DNA of 64,000 nucleotides from Labia minor (Eukaryota; Arthropoda; Insecta; Dermaptera; Spongiphoridae). A model generated the notes under the pieces. It did not search any database. It saw only the letters and a list, made by a program, of their open reading frames with translations, and had not been told where the DNA came from. Positions 10,859 through 23,103 of the stretch are shown piece by piece (positions within the stretch are counted from its first letter, which is position 1; every line of letters starts with the position of its first letter). Position numbers and translations under genes: made by a program. Where the stretch lies: the NCBI GenBank assembly GCA_963082975.1, contig OY720350.1, forward strand, positions 44,656,734 to 44,720,733, read 5' to 3'.

Positions 10859-13800
10859 ATGGATTTTCATGCAAATTTTAAATATTCTCATTATCTTTAT
10901 AAATTATTGGGTTTAAATCATATCGTGATTGATGGTGAACCATTTCATCGAAAAATTCGAGTTTCTTTAAAATCCAGTCTTTTAACATTATTTATTATTT
11001 TATGTATACAAATTTTTAATATCTTTTATTTTATAATATATGATTATATTAATAAAAGAAAATCTACTGTTTGGACAAATTATATAGTAGAAACATTTGT
11101 ACAAGTATTTATTTTTCAATTTTCTTTAAATTAATTTAATCTTGTTTTGATATTTCTGATTTTTTCAGTTCAACGACCCTCTTTTAAGTTTGGGTTTTAT
11201 TTTAATTAATATTTGGAAGCGTAAAGAATATTGGGAAATTATTATTGGTATGAATGAGATTGGAATGCCAAAAATTTGGAGACAGCATAGAATTAATTTA
11301 TATTTTTTCTTATGTTTTACAATTATATACTCCATGTCTGAAACAATTACCATGTTTTATTCAAGATATCTTTATTTTAAACATGTATTAACATTTATAT
11401 TTAATTAATAGATTTTTGTAAATAATTCATAAAATTAACTCTTTAAAAGAATATAATATTTAGTATTTTTTTAAATTTATTTATTTGTTTATTTGGGCTA
11501 AATATTTAAAAAAGTTTTTTCTCAAATTTTAATCATATAAAGATTGTTTTTATTTAATTCATTTATTAATGTTAAATAAATATCATACATTTAATAATTT
11601 TTTTTAAACAAGGAAAAGGATGCATCAAATACCAATGTCGAATAGGGGTAACAAAATTAATTACCGACCGACAATAGTAAGGGAGGTATTGTTTTCACAC
11701 CAAATTTCACATGTGGAGATTGTTACATATCTCCACTAATCATGCATTTTCTAAACAGAAAAAAGTATTTTTAGCATGATGTCTGTCCGTCCGTCTGTCC
11801 GTCCGTATAGATGTGTACAGCCTGAACGGCTCAACCGATTTTGATGAAATTTGGTATATTTACTTAATGCGTCAGTGGGATGAATTGATCAACTTTTGGT
11901 GCAATTCCGGAAACCGGAAGTGGTAGTATTAGCGATCGACGATAGGAAGGAAAGGGTTATTTTCACACCAAAGGAGATTTTTTTATATATCACCACGAAT
12001 CATGCACTTTGTATTGGTTTTATCCTCGAGAAAAATCATATTTATTAGTTTTTTCTTGATTTAAAATTATATGACGTCATCCAGCCATTCATGACGTCAC
12101 AGCCTGGTCTTGCATATATATTATAAATAAAATAAAATTAAAAATGTTTATATTTATTATTTATGTATCCATATCTGATTTTTATTACATTAATAGATAT
12201 ATGAAAATTATTTGAAATTGTTTCTTTAGCTGGAAATTAATTTTTTTCAAACCGTCGCGTCGGTCGGTTCGGACCTGGCCACAGGTCAACTTAATTTTTT
12301 TGATTAGTTTACTTTTCATTTTACAAACTACTAATCAAATATAATATTTGAACTTATAATAAATTACAATCTTAAAATTTGAGAAAATCAGATGTTTTAA
12401 AAAATCCATTTTTTTCACTAGTGTTTTTTATAATTTAATCTATTTTGTATAATAATATTTTTAGATAATGCATGTTATATTCTCTATAATATGGCAGATA
12501 ATTGAATGGATAATTTATATAGAATTACAAAATTTTTACACTCTCGTTTTCGTTTTGCGTTTGCATTTCAAAGAATTAAATGAAAATTTAGAAAATAGCA
12601 AATATATATTAAAGACAATTGATCCGGTAATAGTTCATTTAATTCTTTAACAATTTAATATATGTATTATATTAACAATAAAAATTTATTTATCTTTTTA
12701 GATGAAGTATAATTATCATAATTTAAAATTGTGGAAAATAGTTTCAAAAATTAATTCATTTCAGGGGCCTAAACTTGTACTCTTTTCGGGACAGATCTTT
12801 ATTCGATTAATATATTGTTTGTTTCTCCTTTTTATCGATCCAACAACCTTAAAGACAAATATCATTATTGGTTTATTCATTTGGACTACCTATTGTACAA
12901 TTGCTATTGTTTTGCATATATCGAACTGTCAACAGTGTATAAATGAAGTAAGATAATTTTTATTAAATAATTTAATATTTAAAATTGAAAATTTATTAAT
13001 GAATGCACATAAAATGTCTAAATATAAACATAATAAGCTGGAGTGTCTCCATTCGACTTCCATCTTGCAATTTGAATTGGATTAAATAACATATATTATA
13101 TTTAAATTAAATTAAATTAATTAACTTATAAATTAAAATTAATATATAATATTTATTAATCCAGCGCGTGTTTGCCTCTTTGTTGATGGCACCAAGTCAC
13201 GTGCTGACGCGTGATTTGCAGTGTTAAAAAATTAATACCCTCACTTTCAGCGATTCAATCAAGCTGGAATTCTATATATAGAATTTTTAATTTTTAATCA
13301 TGTGGAAAAACTATCAAACATATATCTTTATTTTTACGGTCACTTTAGAGGAAAAAATATCAGAAAGTTGTAGGTAATGACCCTCTTCTGGTTGAACTAC
13401 ATTTCTCAAAAGTTGATAGAAAACTACGAATTTTGAATAATGCCCGTATACCAAATTTCATATTTCTAGCTCAAACCGTTTTTGCGTTATTTTGTCTACA
13501 TATATACACACACATACAGACATTTTTCTCAACCTTACAGGTAGATCATTCAAATCGAACATTTTTTTTAATTTTTTCTATAATTATATTTCAGGCTAAA
13601 AAAACCATTATAATTGTTGATGAATTATCTATTAATGCAAAAGGACCTTACCTAGATCAAGTAAGTCTATACCATTTTATAATATATTAAAAATTACATA
13701 TTTTTTTTATTTTTTTCCAATTTCAGTTGAAATTATTTTCAAATCATTTGCAACATCGTGAATTTAGTTTCGATGCTTGGAATTTATTTTCATTTGATTC

Positions 13801-13957
13801 CAAGTTATTATTTATGGTAAACTTAGAATATTTTAAAGCATTTTCTAAATATTATTTTAATTTCAATATTTATTATTGTTTTTGTTTGTAGATGTTTGGC
13901 ACTATAACAAGTTATTTAATAATTATCTATCAATTTAACATGGTTGGAAAATCATAA
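10859..13957 (+). CDS. Gustatory receptor, array copy 3 (7 exons, intact)
   Basis: Close paralogue of copy 2, 363 residues. Exons are 10859-11104, 11169-11384, 12465-12626, 12702-12947, 13595-13660, 13727-13816 and 13892-13957. All splice sites are GT-AG and phase 0. Most differences from copy 2 are single substitutions in membrane segments, for example IYDYINKRKSTVW near the end of exon 1 and the end of exon 2 (SRYLYFKH). The start is set by the MDFHANF motif shared with copies 2 and 4. Intron 2 carries a whole R2 repeat in reverse orientation that copy 4 lacks at the same site. Intron 4 carries R1. The frame is open throughout. Confidence 0.92.
11663..12290 (-). repeat. R2 repeat copy b, in intron 2 of copy 3
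   Basis: Reverse-orientation R2, from ACCGACCGAC to AGGTCAACTT. The paralogous intron of copy 4 (around 16895-16925) has the flanking sequence joined through a T run without R2, so the limits of the insertion can be seen. There are no obvious terminal inverted repeats, and only 2-3 bp of possible target duplication. Confidence 0.8.
13030..13552 (+). repeat. R1 repeat, intron 4 of copy 3
   Basis: Orthologous to the R1 insertion in copy 2: same position in intron 4, same orientation, small indels only. Confidence 0.7.
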
Positions 13958-14611
13958 TATTTCATTGTCTCTACAGGTTACTATTCTATCAAGTGAAATT
14001 CTTTTGTTCTGCAATCTGTTCTGTAAACCAAAATATATACATTTTACAAGTGTATTATATTGCATATTAAATACACTTCAATTGTGTTAAAATTACTTTG
14101 AACCTTGATAATGATTTTGTAAAATAAGAAATTCCTATCATTAAAAGGCAAAATCCAGTAGTCGTCCACCCTATCCACTCTAGTGCGTTTTCGCCAAAAT
14201 CGCAACGATCATAGTGACCACGGTGCATCGATTAAAGTAGTGGTTTTATTGTTTTGGACGAGTACTACTACACACTACACACTACACTACACTACTACAC
14301 TACTACACTACCACACTACTACTGAATCTTGTCCAAAATAATGAATTTTAATTGAATTATTGAATTAAGTATTAATAATTTTCTACAAATTTTTTGCATT
14401 CATTTATTTAATGTAATTTGCAAAATTCACTTTAATAATGGCATAAAATTTGCGATATGGTAATAAAGGAAATTTTTTGACAAGCTGAGTGGTTTTAATT
14501 TTATAACGTTTTGAAATCTGATAGGTTTTTCTGCCACACTCTGTAATTAAAGACGAATATTAAAATTCATTATTTATAAGAAAAATAAATTTATACAATT
14601 TCAAATAAAAA
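13958..14611. other. 3' flank of copy 3 with ACTAC satellite
   Basis: Paralogous to 8304-9055. The ACTAC/ACACT satellite here is at about 14262-14323 and is longer than in the first unit, showing slippage after duplication. No gene is seen. Confidence 0.6.
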
Positions 14612-15234
14612 TAAGTTCACCTGTGGCCAGATCCGAACCGACCGACGGTTTGAAGTAAATTAATTTCCAGCTCAGTGCCCCCCTAACCACAGGGCTAAAT
14701 GGCTAACAATTTCAAATAATTTTAATAGAAAAACAGATATGGATATTACATAAATATTTTTAATTTTATTTTATTTATAAAATATATGCAAGACCAGGCT
14801 GTGACGTCATGTATAACTGGATGACGTCATATAATTTTAAATTAAGAAAAAACTAATAAAGATGATTTTTCTCGAGGATAAAACCAATAAAAAGTGCATG
14901 ATTAGTGGTGATATGTAAAAAATTTCCTCATGTGAAATTTGGTGTGAAAATAACCCTTCCCTTCTTATCGTTGATCGCTAATACTACCACTTCCGGTTTC
15001 CGGATATACATCAAAAGTTTATCAATTCATCATACTGATGAATTAAGTAAATTTCATCAAAATCCGTTCAGCCGTGCAAGCTGTACACATCTATACAGAC
15101 GGACGGACGGACAGACATCATGCTAAAAATACTTTTTTCTGTTAAGAAAATTAATGATTCGTGGAGATATGTAAAAATCTTTATATGTGAAATTTGGTGT
15201 GAAAACATACCTCCCTTACTATCGTCGGTCGGTA
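14612..15234 (+). repeat. R2 repeat copy c
   Basis: Paralogue of copy a carried by the tandem duplication. The hAT-type insertion present in copy a is reduced here to about 35 bp (14669-14703), consistent with a deletion after the duplication. Confidence 0.75.
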
Positions 15235-15344
15235 AAAAAACATCTTGATTTTAAATGGACCATTCTTAGATCACAAGTATAAATATAAACATTATCTCCA
15301 CCTTCAATATTTTTAAATTTCTGTTACAATTTTTTTCAAAGCAT

Positions 15345-15545
15345 CTGTAACATCGATATATTTGTTTAGTATCATGGAATATTTATACCCTTTTAATTTA
15401 AAATTATTATTTATGATAAAATAGACATATTTTAAACATTTTTATTATTTATGATAATTAATTACTTTTATAGATGTTCGGCACAATATAAAGTTATTTA
15501 ATTAATATCTATCAATTGATATTTAACAATGTTCAAGACAAGTCA
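15345..15545 (+). pseudogene. Fossil Gr 3' end upstream of copy 4
   Basis: Third copy of the exon 6/7 remnant, with exon 7 from about 15474 (ATGTTCGGCACAATATAA). It carries the same internal stop as the copy at 10225, so the stop predates this duplication step. Confidence 0.75.
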
Positions 15546-16025
15546 TCTTAGTTCAAAATATTTTCAAATTTACTAAAATATTAAAATTTTTTTTTTTTTT
15601 TAAATAATATATTTTTTTACAATAAACATTTAATAAATTAAAAAAAGATTCATCTATTGTTAAATCTAATTGATTTCAAATGTGACTTTTTAAATTTAGA
15701 AAAAAGAAAATGGTTTTCAAACAATTTTATTGTATTCAAATATTTTTAATTGACTTTTATCAATTAATAAATTATAATGATTAAATATCAATTTTATCAA
15801 TATTCAATATTATATTCATTATTTAATGTACTTTTACTAAAATCAATAATAATTACAAATACAATAATATTCGTTACAATTATAAATATTTTCTGAATGA
15901 GCAAGAAAATTGTTAGTTTACTTGTGAACAAGACAGATTAAGTTTTAATCTATAATAACATATTATATCATTAATAAACAATAAAGTCAGGTTTTGAGAT
16001 TTTTAAATTTTTAGTAAATAAAAAA

Positions 16026-18256
16026 ATGGATTTTCATGCAAATTTTAAATATTCTCATTATCTTTATAAATTATTGGGTTTAAATCATATTGTGATTGAT
16101 GGTGAACCATTTCATCGAAAAATTCGAGTTTCTTTAAAATCCAGTCTTATAACATTGTTTATTATTTTATGTATACAAATTTTTAATATCTTTTATTTTA
16201 TAATATATGATTATATTAATAAAAGAAAATCTACTGTTTGGACAAATTATATAGTAGAAACATTTGTACAAGCGGAAGCGTAAAGAATATTGGGAAATTA
16301 TTATTGGTATGAATGAGATTGGAATGCCAAAAATTTGGAGACAGCATAGAATTAATTTATATTTTTTCTTATGTTTTACAATTATATACTCCATGTCTGA
16401 AACAATTACCATGCTTTATTCAAGATATCTTTATTTTAAACATGTATTAACATTTATATTTAATTAATAGATTTTTGTAAATAATTCATAAAATTAACTC
16501 TTTAAGAGAATATAATATTTAGTATTTTTTTAAATTTATTTATTTGTTTATTTGGGCTAAATATTTAAAAAGTTTTTTTCTCAAATTTTAATCATATAAA
16601 GATTGTTTTTATTTAATTCATTTATTAATGTATTAAAGATGTATTGAAATTTGTATTTAATTAATAATTATAATAATTAATTGATTTTTGTAAATAATTC
16701 ATAAAATTAAATCTTTAAAAGAATATAATATTTAGTATATTTTTTTAAACTATTTAAAAAGGTTTTTCTCAAATTTTAATCATATATGATTGTTTTTATT
16801 TAATTCATATATTAATGTTTAAGTAAATATAATACATTTATCAATTTTTTTAAACAAGGAAAAGGATGCATCAAATACTAATGTTGAATAGAGGTACAAA
16901 ATTAATTTTTTTTTTTTTTTAGTTTTCTTTTCATTTTACAAACTACTAATTAAATATAATATTTGAACTTTTAATAAATTACAATCTTAAAATTTGAGAA
17001 AAGAAGATGTTTTAATAAATCCATTTCACTAGTGTTTTTTATAATTTAATCTATTTTGTATAATAATATTTTTAGATAATGTATGTTATATTCACTATAA
17101 CATGGCAGATAATTGAATGGATAATTTATATAGAATTACAAAATTTTTACACTCTCGTTTTCGTTTTGCGTTTGCATTTCAAAGAATTGAATGAAAATTT
17201 AGAAAATAGCAAATATTTATTAAAGACAATTGATCCGGTAATAGTTCATTCAATTCTTTAATAATTTAATATATGTATTATATTAATAATATAAATTTAT
17301 TTATCTTTTTAGATGAAGTATAATTATCATAATTTGAAATTGTGGAAAATAGTTTCAAAAATTAACTCATTTCAGGGCCCTAAACTTGTACTCTTTTCGG
17401 GACAGATTTTTATTCGATTAATATTTTGTTTGTTTCTTCTTTTTATCGATCCAAAAACCTTAAAGACAGATATCATTATTGGTTTATTCATTTGGTTTAC
17501 CTATTGTATAATTGCTATTGTTTTGCATATATCGAACTGTCAACAGTGTATAAATGAAGTAAGACAATTTTTATTAAATAATTTAATATTTATAATTGAC
17601 AATTTATTAATGACTGCACATAAAATGTCCAAATATAAACATAATAAGCTGGAGTGTCTCCATTCGACTATCTTGCAATTTGAATTGGATTAAATAACAT
17701 ATATTATATTTAAATTAAATTAAATTAATTAAGTTATAAATTAAAATTAATATATAATATTTATTAATCCAGCGCGTGTTTGGCTCTTTGTTGATGGCAC
17801 CACGTCACGTGCTGACGCGTGATTTGCAGTGTTAAAAAATTAGATCATTCAAATCGAACATTTTTTTTAATTTGTTATATAATTATATTTCAGGCTAAAA
17901 AGACCATTATAATTGTTGATGAATTATCTATTAATGCAAAAGGACCTTACCTAGATCAAGTAAGTCTATACCATTTTATATTATTAAAAAAAATGACATT
18001 TTTTTTTTATTTTTTTCCAATTTCAGTTGAAATTATTTTCAAATCATTTGCAACATCGTGAATTTAGTTTTGATGCTTGGAATTTATTTTCATTTGATTC
18101 AAAGTTATTATTTATGGTAAACTTTTTCTATTTTTCTAATTTTCTAAATATTTTTTTAAATTCAATATTTATTATTGTTTTTGTTTGTAGATGTTTGGCA
18201 CTATAACAAGTTATTTAATAATTATCTATCAATTTAACATGGTTGGAAAATCATAA
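16026..18256 (+). pseudogene. Gustatory receptor, array copy 4, broken by an exon 1/2 deletion
   Basis: The third member of the triplet. The remaining exon blocks are 16026-16271 (exon 1), 16275-16443 (3' part of exon 2), 17076-17237, 17313-17558, 17894-17959, 18027-18116 and 18191-18256. Sequence after exon 1 (ending TTTGTACAA) runs directly into the middle of exon 2 (GGAAGCGTAAAGAATAT). Intron 1 and about 16 codons of exon 2 are therefore missing, and the frame is shifted so that a TAA follows at once. All other exons and splice sites remain open and match copies 2 and 3, so the break is recent. It could also be an assembly collapse. Intron 4 also lost most of R1. Confidence 0.88.
17650..17840 (+). 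repeat. R1 repeat, truncated, intron 4 of copy 4
   Basis: Only the first roughly 190 bp of R1 remain. The sequence jumps from GTTAAAAAATTA into GATCATTCAAATCG, which in copies 2 and 3 lies after the full repeat. This is a deletion specific to copy 4. Confidence 0.7.
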
Positions 18257-19372
18257 TATTTCATTGTCTCTACAAGTTACTATTATATCAAGTGAAATTC
18301 TTTTGTTCTGCAATCTGTTCTGTAAACCAAAATATATACATTGTACAAGTGTATTATATTGCATATTAAATACACTTCAATTGTGTTAAAATTACTTTGA
18401 ACCTTGATAATAATTTTGTAAAATAAGAAATTCCTATCATTAAAGGGCAAAATCCAGTAGTCGTCCACCCAATCTACTCAAGTGCGTTTTCGCCAAAATC
18501 GCAACCATAGTGACTACGGTGCATCGATTAAAGTAGTGGTTTTATTGTTTTGGACGAGTCCCCCCCTGAATCTTGTCCCAAATAATGAATTTTAATTGAA
18601 TTAAGTATAAATAATTTTCTACAAATTATTTGAATTCATTTTTTTAATGTAATTTGCAAAATTATATTTGAAAATAATGGTTATTTTGCAATTTATTTAA
18701 TAGATAATAGTTTTAGAATTATTTTAAATTTAATAATTAATTATTTATTAATTTTTTTTTCACCGTTATATAAATAAATTGAGTAATTAAAATATATTTA
18801 ATAAATCAACTGATTTTAAGTTATATTTTAAAAAATTAGTTCTAAATATGATTTAAAATAAATATTAATTAAAATTGTATCCTAATTAACTAAGTGATTA
18901 ACAAATTTGGAATCTTTATATGAAACAGACACACATGAAAAATTTCAAACCTATATTTTTACTGAACTATGAGGGAAACTTGAATTTATTAATTTATAAA
19001 ATTTAAAGATATACCTATAAAACTTATGAATATATATATTGCATTTACTATTTATTTTAATTGAATAAATATTAACAAATTAACAAATTTATGAATATTT
19101 AATATTATTAATTATTAAAAAAATTATTAATTAATTAATTTTTTTAATTAAAATTATGTTAAGATAATTTAATAAATTGAATTTTTCTTGAAATCAATAC
19201 TAATATTAATACACTCAAATGTTAATTATAAATGATTAAAGTAGAAATCAATCCATTAAAAATGTCAGCATGTTGTATAATATAACAGATTATGAACTAA
19301 TTAATCATTTAGATTACAAAGAGAAAAGGCTTTAGATTTTTTTTAAAATTAGAATTTATATTATAAAATATC
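18257..19372. other. Spacer between copies 4 and 5
   Basis: The first 400 bp repeat the 3' flank of copies 2 and 3, with the ACTAC satellite deleted and replaced by a short C run near 18560. The rest is A+T-rich sequence without a recognised feature and should include the promoter of copy 5. Confidence 0.5.
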
Positions 19373-22300
19373 ATGGATATGCATTCAAATTTTAAATTTT
19401 CTCATTATTTTAACAAAGTGTTGGGTTTAAATCATATTATGATTGATGGTGAACCATTACATCGTAAAATTCGCGTGTCTTTAAAATACAGTTGTATACA
19501 ATTAATTTTCATTATTATGATACAACTGTCTACTATTTACTTTTTTATTGTATATAATAATATTAAAAATAAAGTTTGGGCGAATTATCTTATGGAAACA
19601 ACTGCAAAGGTATTTATTTATAATAATTTATATTTAATATATTTTTTTTTATTATGAAATTAATATTTTTTTTTTTTTAGTTTAATGAGCCAGTATTAAG
19701 TTTATTATTTGTAATAATAAATATATGGAAGAGAAATGAATATTTGGAAATCATCGTTCGAATGAATGAAATTGGAATGCCTGCAAATTGGAAACAATAT
19801 AAAATCTATCCAAATCTCTTTTCCATTGGTAGAATTATATACAGTGTTTATCAAATCACAATTATAGTCTTATCCAAAGATAACATCTTCACAAATGTAT
19901 ATTATTTATCAATAATTATTACTTATTAAAATTCAGAGAAACGTTATTTAATCGTTTATGTTTTACATTAGACATATATTAGGTTCCGGAAAAAGTAATT
20001 TACGTTTTTAACGATTAATTTCAAAACGACATAACTTTTTTAAAAATAATTTTATTCAACAAAATAGTCACCACTTGAATCAACAATTTTTTGCCAACGT
20101 TCGACAAGCAAGTTCATTTCACGAGAAAAAAATTATGGGTTCTTGGAGCTAAAGAAAGCTTCAATTTCAGTTTTGACCTCTTCTTCAGAATTGAACCGTT
20201 TATTGTGTAAAAAATTAGACAAAGACAAAAACAAATAATAGTCACACGGAGACATATCTGGGCTATAAGGTGGGTGAGGTAGAACTTCCCATTTAACGCT
20301 TTGAAGCTTTCGTTGTGTTTCTGCTGCGACATGAGTTCTTGCGTTGTCATGCAGAAGGAAAACACCTTTTCTATTGACTAAAGAAGGTCGTCTTTCAGCA
20401 AGTTTTTCATGAACTTTGTCAATTTGCGAGCAGTAGACAGTTGCATTGATCGTTTGACCTCGTGGTAAGTAGTCAATTTGTAAGATTCCACGCGCAGTCC
20501 ACCACACAGTCATCAAAATCTTTCTTGGGGTAAGATTTTTTTTCGGATGTGTTCCACCTGGTTGAGAGACTACGTTCAACCCATTGTCCTGACCGGCGAG
20601 AATTGTCGTAATTAACCCATTTTTCATCACTCGTAACAATACGATCAATAAAAGGTTCGTTTGCGTTGCGTGGAAGCAAAGAATTGGCAAAAGTCCGACG
20701 CATAATTTTGTGTCTTCACTTATGAGGAATCCATTTGTCTAACTTGTTTATAAAATTCATTGCATGTAATCTTTTTCTGATGGTTGATTCATCACAGTTG
20801 AATGCTTCTCCCATTTCTGAACATGTTGCACGAGGGTTATTGTCCAAAGATTGTTTGATTTCATCGTCAGAGCACCCTTCAGGACGACCTTGGCGTTGCT
20901 TTCATTACCGCTTTTAAAGCGCTGAAACCAAAACCGTGCCACTTGATCACTTACGGCATCTTCCCCAAAGGCATTGCGAATTCGACGTGCCGCTTCTGCT
21001 GCTCTTTAAGGCAGAGGTTCTTAAACTGTGGTCCGCGGACCCCTGGGGATCCGCGAAGCCTTTACTGGGGGTCCACAAAGCCATCGTACAGGTGCACGAG
21101 AAAATGATGAGTCGGTTAAAACTTTATTTAATATAAAAGAAGCGATGGCATGGCTTTGTGAGGAAACAGAGATCAAATACCCAAATTCAACGAAATGTGC
21201 AAGAAAACTATTGCTACCGTTTCCATCTTCATATTTAGCAGAATTTTCTTTCTTCAATATTATAATTTCTAATAAAATGTGTTCTACAATATGCAAAAAA
21301 ATCGTTATTCACCAATCACTGTTAGAAATATTCATCATATATCCTTGTTCTTATGAGATCGTAAGCCAGAAATTAACTAATAAAATGACGTAAAGTACCT
21401 AAAGTTGGAATGGGGTCCGACAAAAAAAAATTTTTCAATTGGGGGTCCGCAGAGTACATAAGATTAAGAACCTCTGCTTTAAGGTGATTTTTGAATTCGT
21501 AAAGCAATGTTGCACGAATAATAGAGCTGGAGTATACCATTTTAAACCTGAAATATAATATTTCAATTACATTGGATTACAAAGTTCTATATATGATGGA
21601 AAGATCAAAAAATAAGCTTTCAGAAGAAATAAACACTTTTATGAATAACGTCTAAAGAACACCATAAAGATCTATCAAATTAATACAACACAAAAAAGTA
21701 AATTACTTTTTCCGGTACCTAATAAATTAAATTTAATTTAATTCTAAACATAATATTATATATTAATATTCAAAACAATTGAGCTACTTTGGTTGAAATT
21801 ATTTCATTTATTATCAATGAAATAGTAATACATTATAGAATTTTTTTAGAGAGAGATTTTTACACATATAGAATACCATAAAAATCAATGAAATGAATTT
21901 AAAACTATGAAATTAATAATAAAAAAAATTTAATTGGAATTGAAAAAACTTAAATAATTTTAAATTTTTGTTTTAATGTTATTAGATTAAAAATATATTA
22001 ATTAATGAAATAAAACAATTAAATAATTTCATTCATATTTATTCAATTTTAAATATTTTTAGTTGTTCTACAAATCAGTGAATTTAATGTGGCAGCTTAT
22101 AGAATGGGTAATTTTTGCAGAATTAAATAATTTTTATACTAAGATTTTCTATTTGCATTTACATTTCAAAGAATTAAATGAAAATTTAGAAAATAGTAAA
22201 TCTTTATTAAAGCCAATTGATCCGGTAAAGTATCATTCATTTTTCACTAAAATTTAAATTAGTAATTTATATAATAACTCTATTTGATATTATAGATGAA

Positions 22301-22999
22301 ATATAATAAACACAATTTAAAATTGTGGAAAATTATTTCCAAATTAAACTCCTATCTGGGGTTAAAACTTGTACTTTATAGTGGCCAGATTTTTATTAAT
22401 TTAATATTTTGTTTATATATCATTTTAATCAGTCGCAACGCACATCTATTTACCCATATATCTGGTATAATACTTTGGCTTCTATATTCACTTTATAGCT
22501 TTGTTCTCAACATTTCTAATTGTCAACAATGCATAAATGAAGTAAGTTTTATAATTTATGATTTTATTTGTATAATACTTAATTTAATATTTTTTTTTTA
22601 GGCTAAAAGAACAATTATAATCGTTGATGAATTGTCTATTGATGCAAATGGACATTATTTAAATCAAGTAAAATTTAAATTAAATAATCGAAAATAATAA
22701 TTTCAAATTTTATCTTTAAATATATTTTTTTATTTCTTATTTCAGTTGCGTTATTTTTCAAATCATTTGCAAAATCGTGATTTTAGTTTGAATGCTTGGA
22801 ATTTATTTCCATTTGATTCCAAGTTATTATTTATGGTAAACTTCATATTATTTTAATATATTTCAATGATTGAAAAAGTATTGAGCGCATAAATTAATAT
22901 TAGATTGTTATTTTTTTTATTTTATAGATGTTTGGAACAATTACAAGTTATTTAATTATTCTCTACCAATTTAATATGGTGGCGTGTTCATCACATTAA
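19373..22999 (+). CDS. Gustatory receptor, array copy 5 (7 exons, intact, transposon in intron 2)
   Basis: Gr of 362 residues. Exons are 19373-19609, 19681-19896, 22063-22224, 22296-22541, 22602-22667, 22746-22835 and 22928-22999. It resembles copy 1 most in exon 1 (MDMHSNFKFSHYFNKVLGLN, VWANYLMETTAK) and exon 2 (RMNEIGMPANWKQYKIY). The C-terminus is MFGTITSYLIILYQFNMVAC. Exon 3 begins at a TTG after TTTTTAG, giving LFYKSVNLMWQ. Intron 2 is 2,166 bp because of a mariner transposon that itself contains a hAT element. The reading frame and splice sites are untouched, so the gene may still be expressed if the long intron is spliced. Confidence 0.92.
19982..21719 (-). mobile_element. Mariner transposon with frameshifted transposase, in intron 2 of copy 5
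   Basis: The ends are inverted repeats: GGTTCCGGAAAAAGTAATTT on the left and GGTACCGGAAAAAGTAATTT on the reverse strand at the right. TA flanks both sides (19980-19981 and 21720-21721). Reverse-strand ORF pieces carry the mariner catalytic landmarks: IVTSDEKW near 20645, FLLHDNARTHVA near 20345, and YSPDMSPCDYYLF near 20230. These are the DD34D-type positions. The transposase is split over several frames (20133-20690, 20473-20703, 20757-20942) and interrupted by a second element, so it is inactive. Confidence 0.92.
21012..21476. mobile_element. hAT-type MITE nested in the mariner
   Basis: The element is 465 bp with ends CAGAGGTTCTTAAACTGTGG and, on the reverse strand, CAGAGGTTCTTAATCTTATG. 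It is flanked by the exact 8-bp target duplication CTTTAAGG (21004-21011 and 21477-21484). A short ORF crosses it, but no transposase is recognised. Confidence 0.9.
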
Positions 23000-23103
23000 T
23001 TTAAGAATATGTTTTAAAAAAACCTTGTTTATTATTTATCACATTAAATTATAAATAAATAGAATAAGAAAAAAAAAACATATAAACTATGAAAAAGTGA
23101 CTA

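Noticed and set aside
21028..21393. ORF of 121 codons inside copy 5's intron
   Set aside because: It lies inside a 465-bp hAT MITE with clear ends and target duplication; no transposase similarity is seen.
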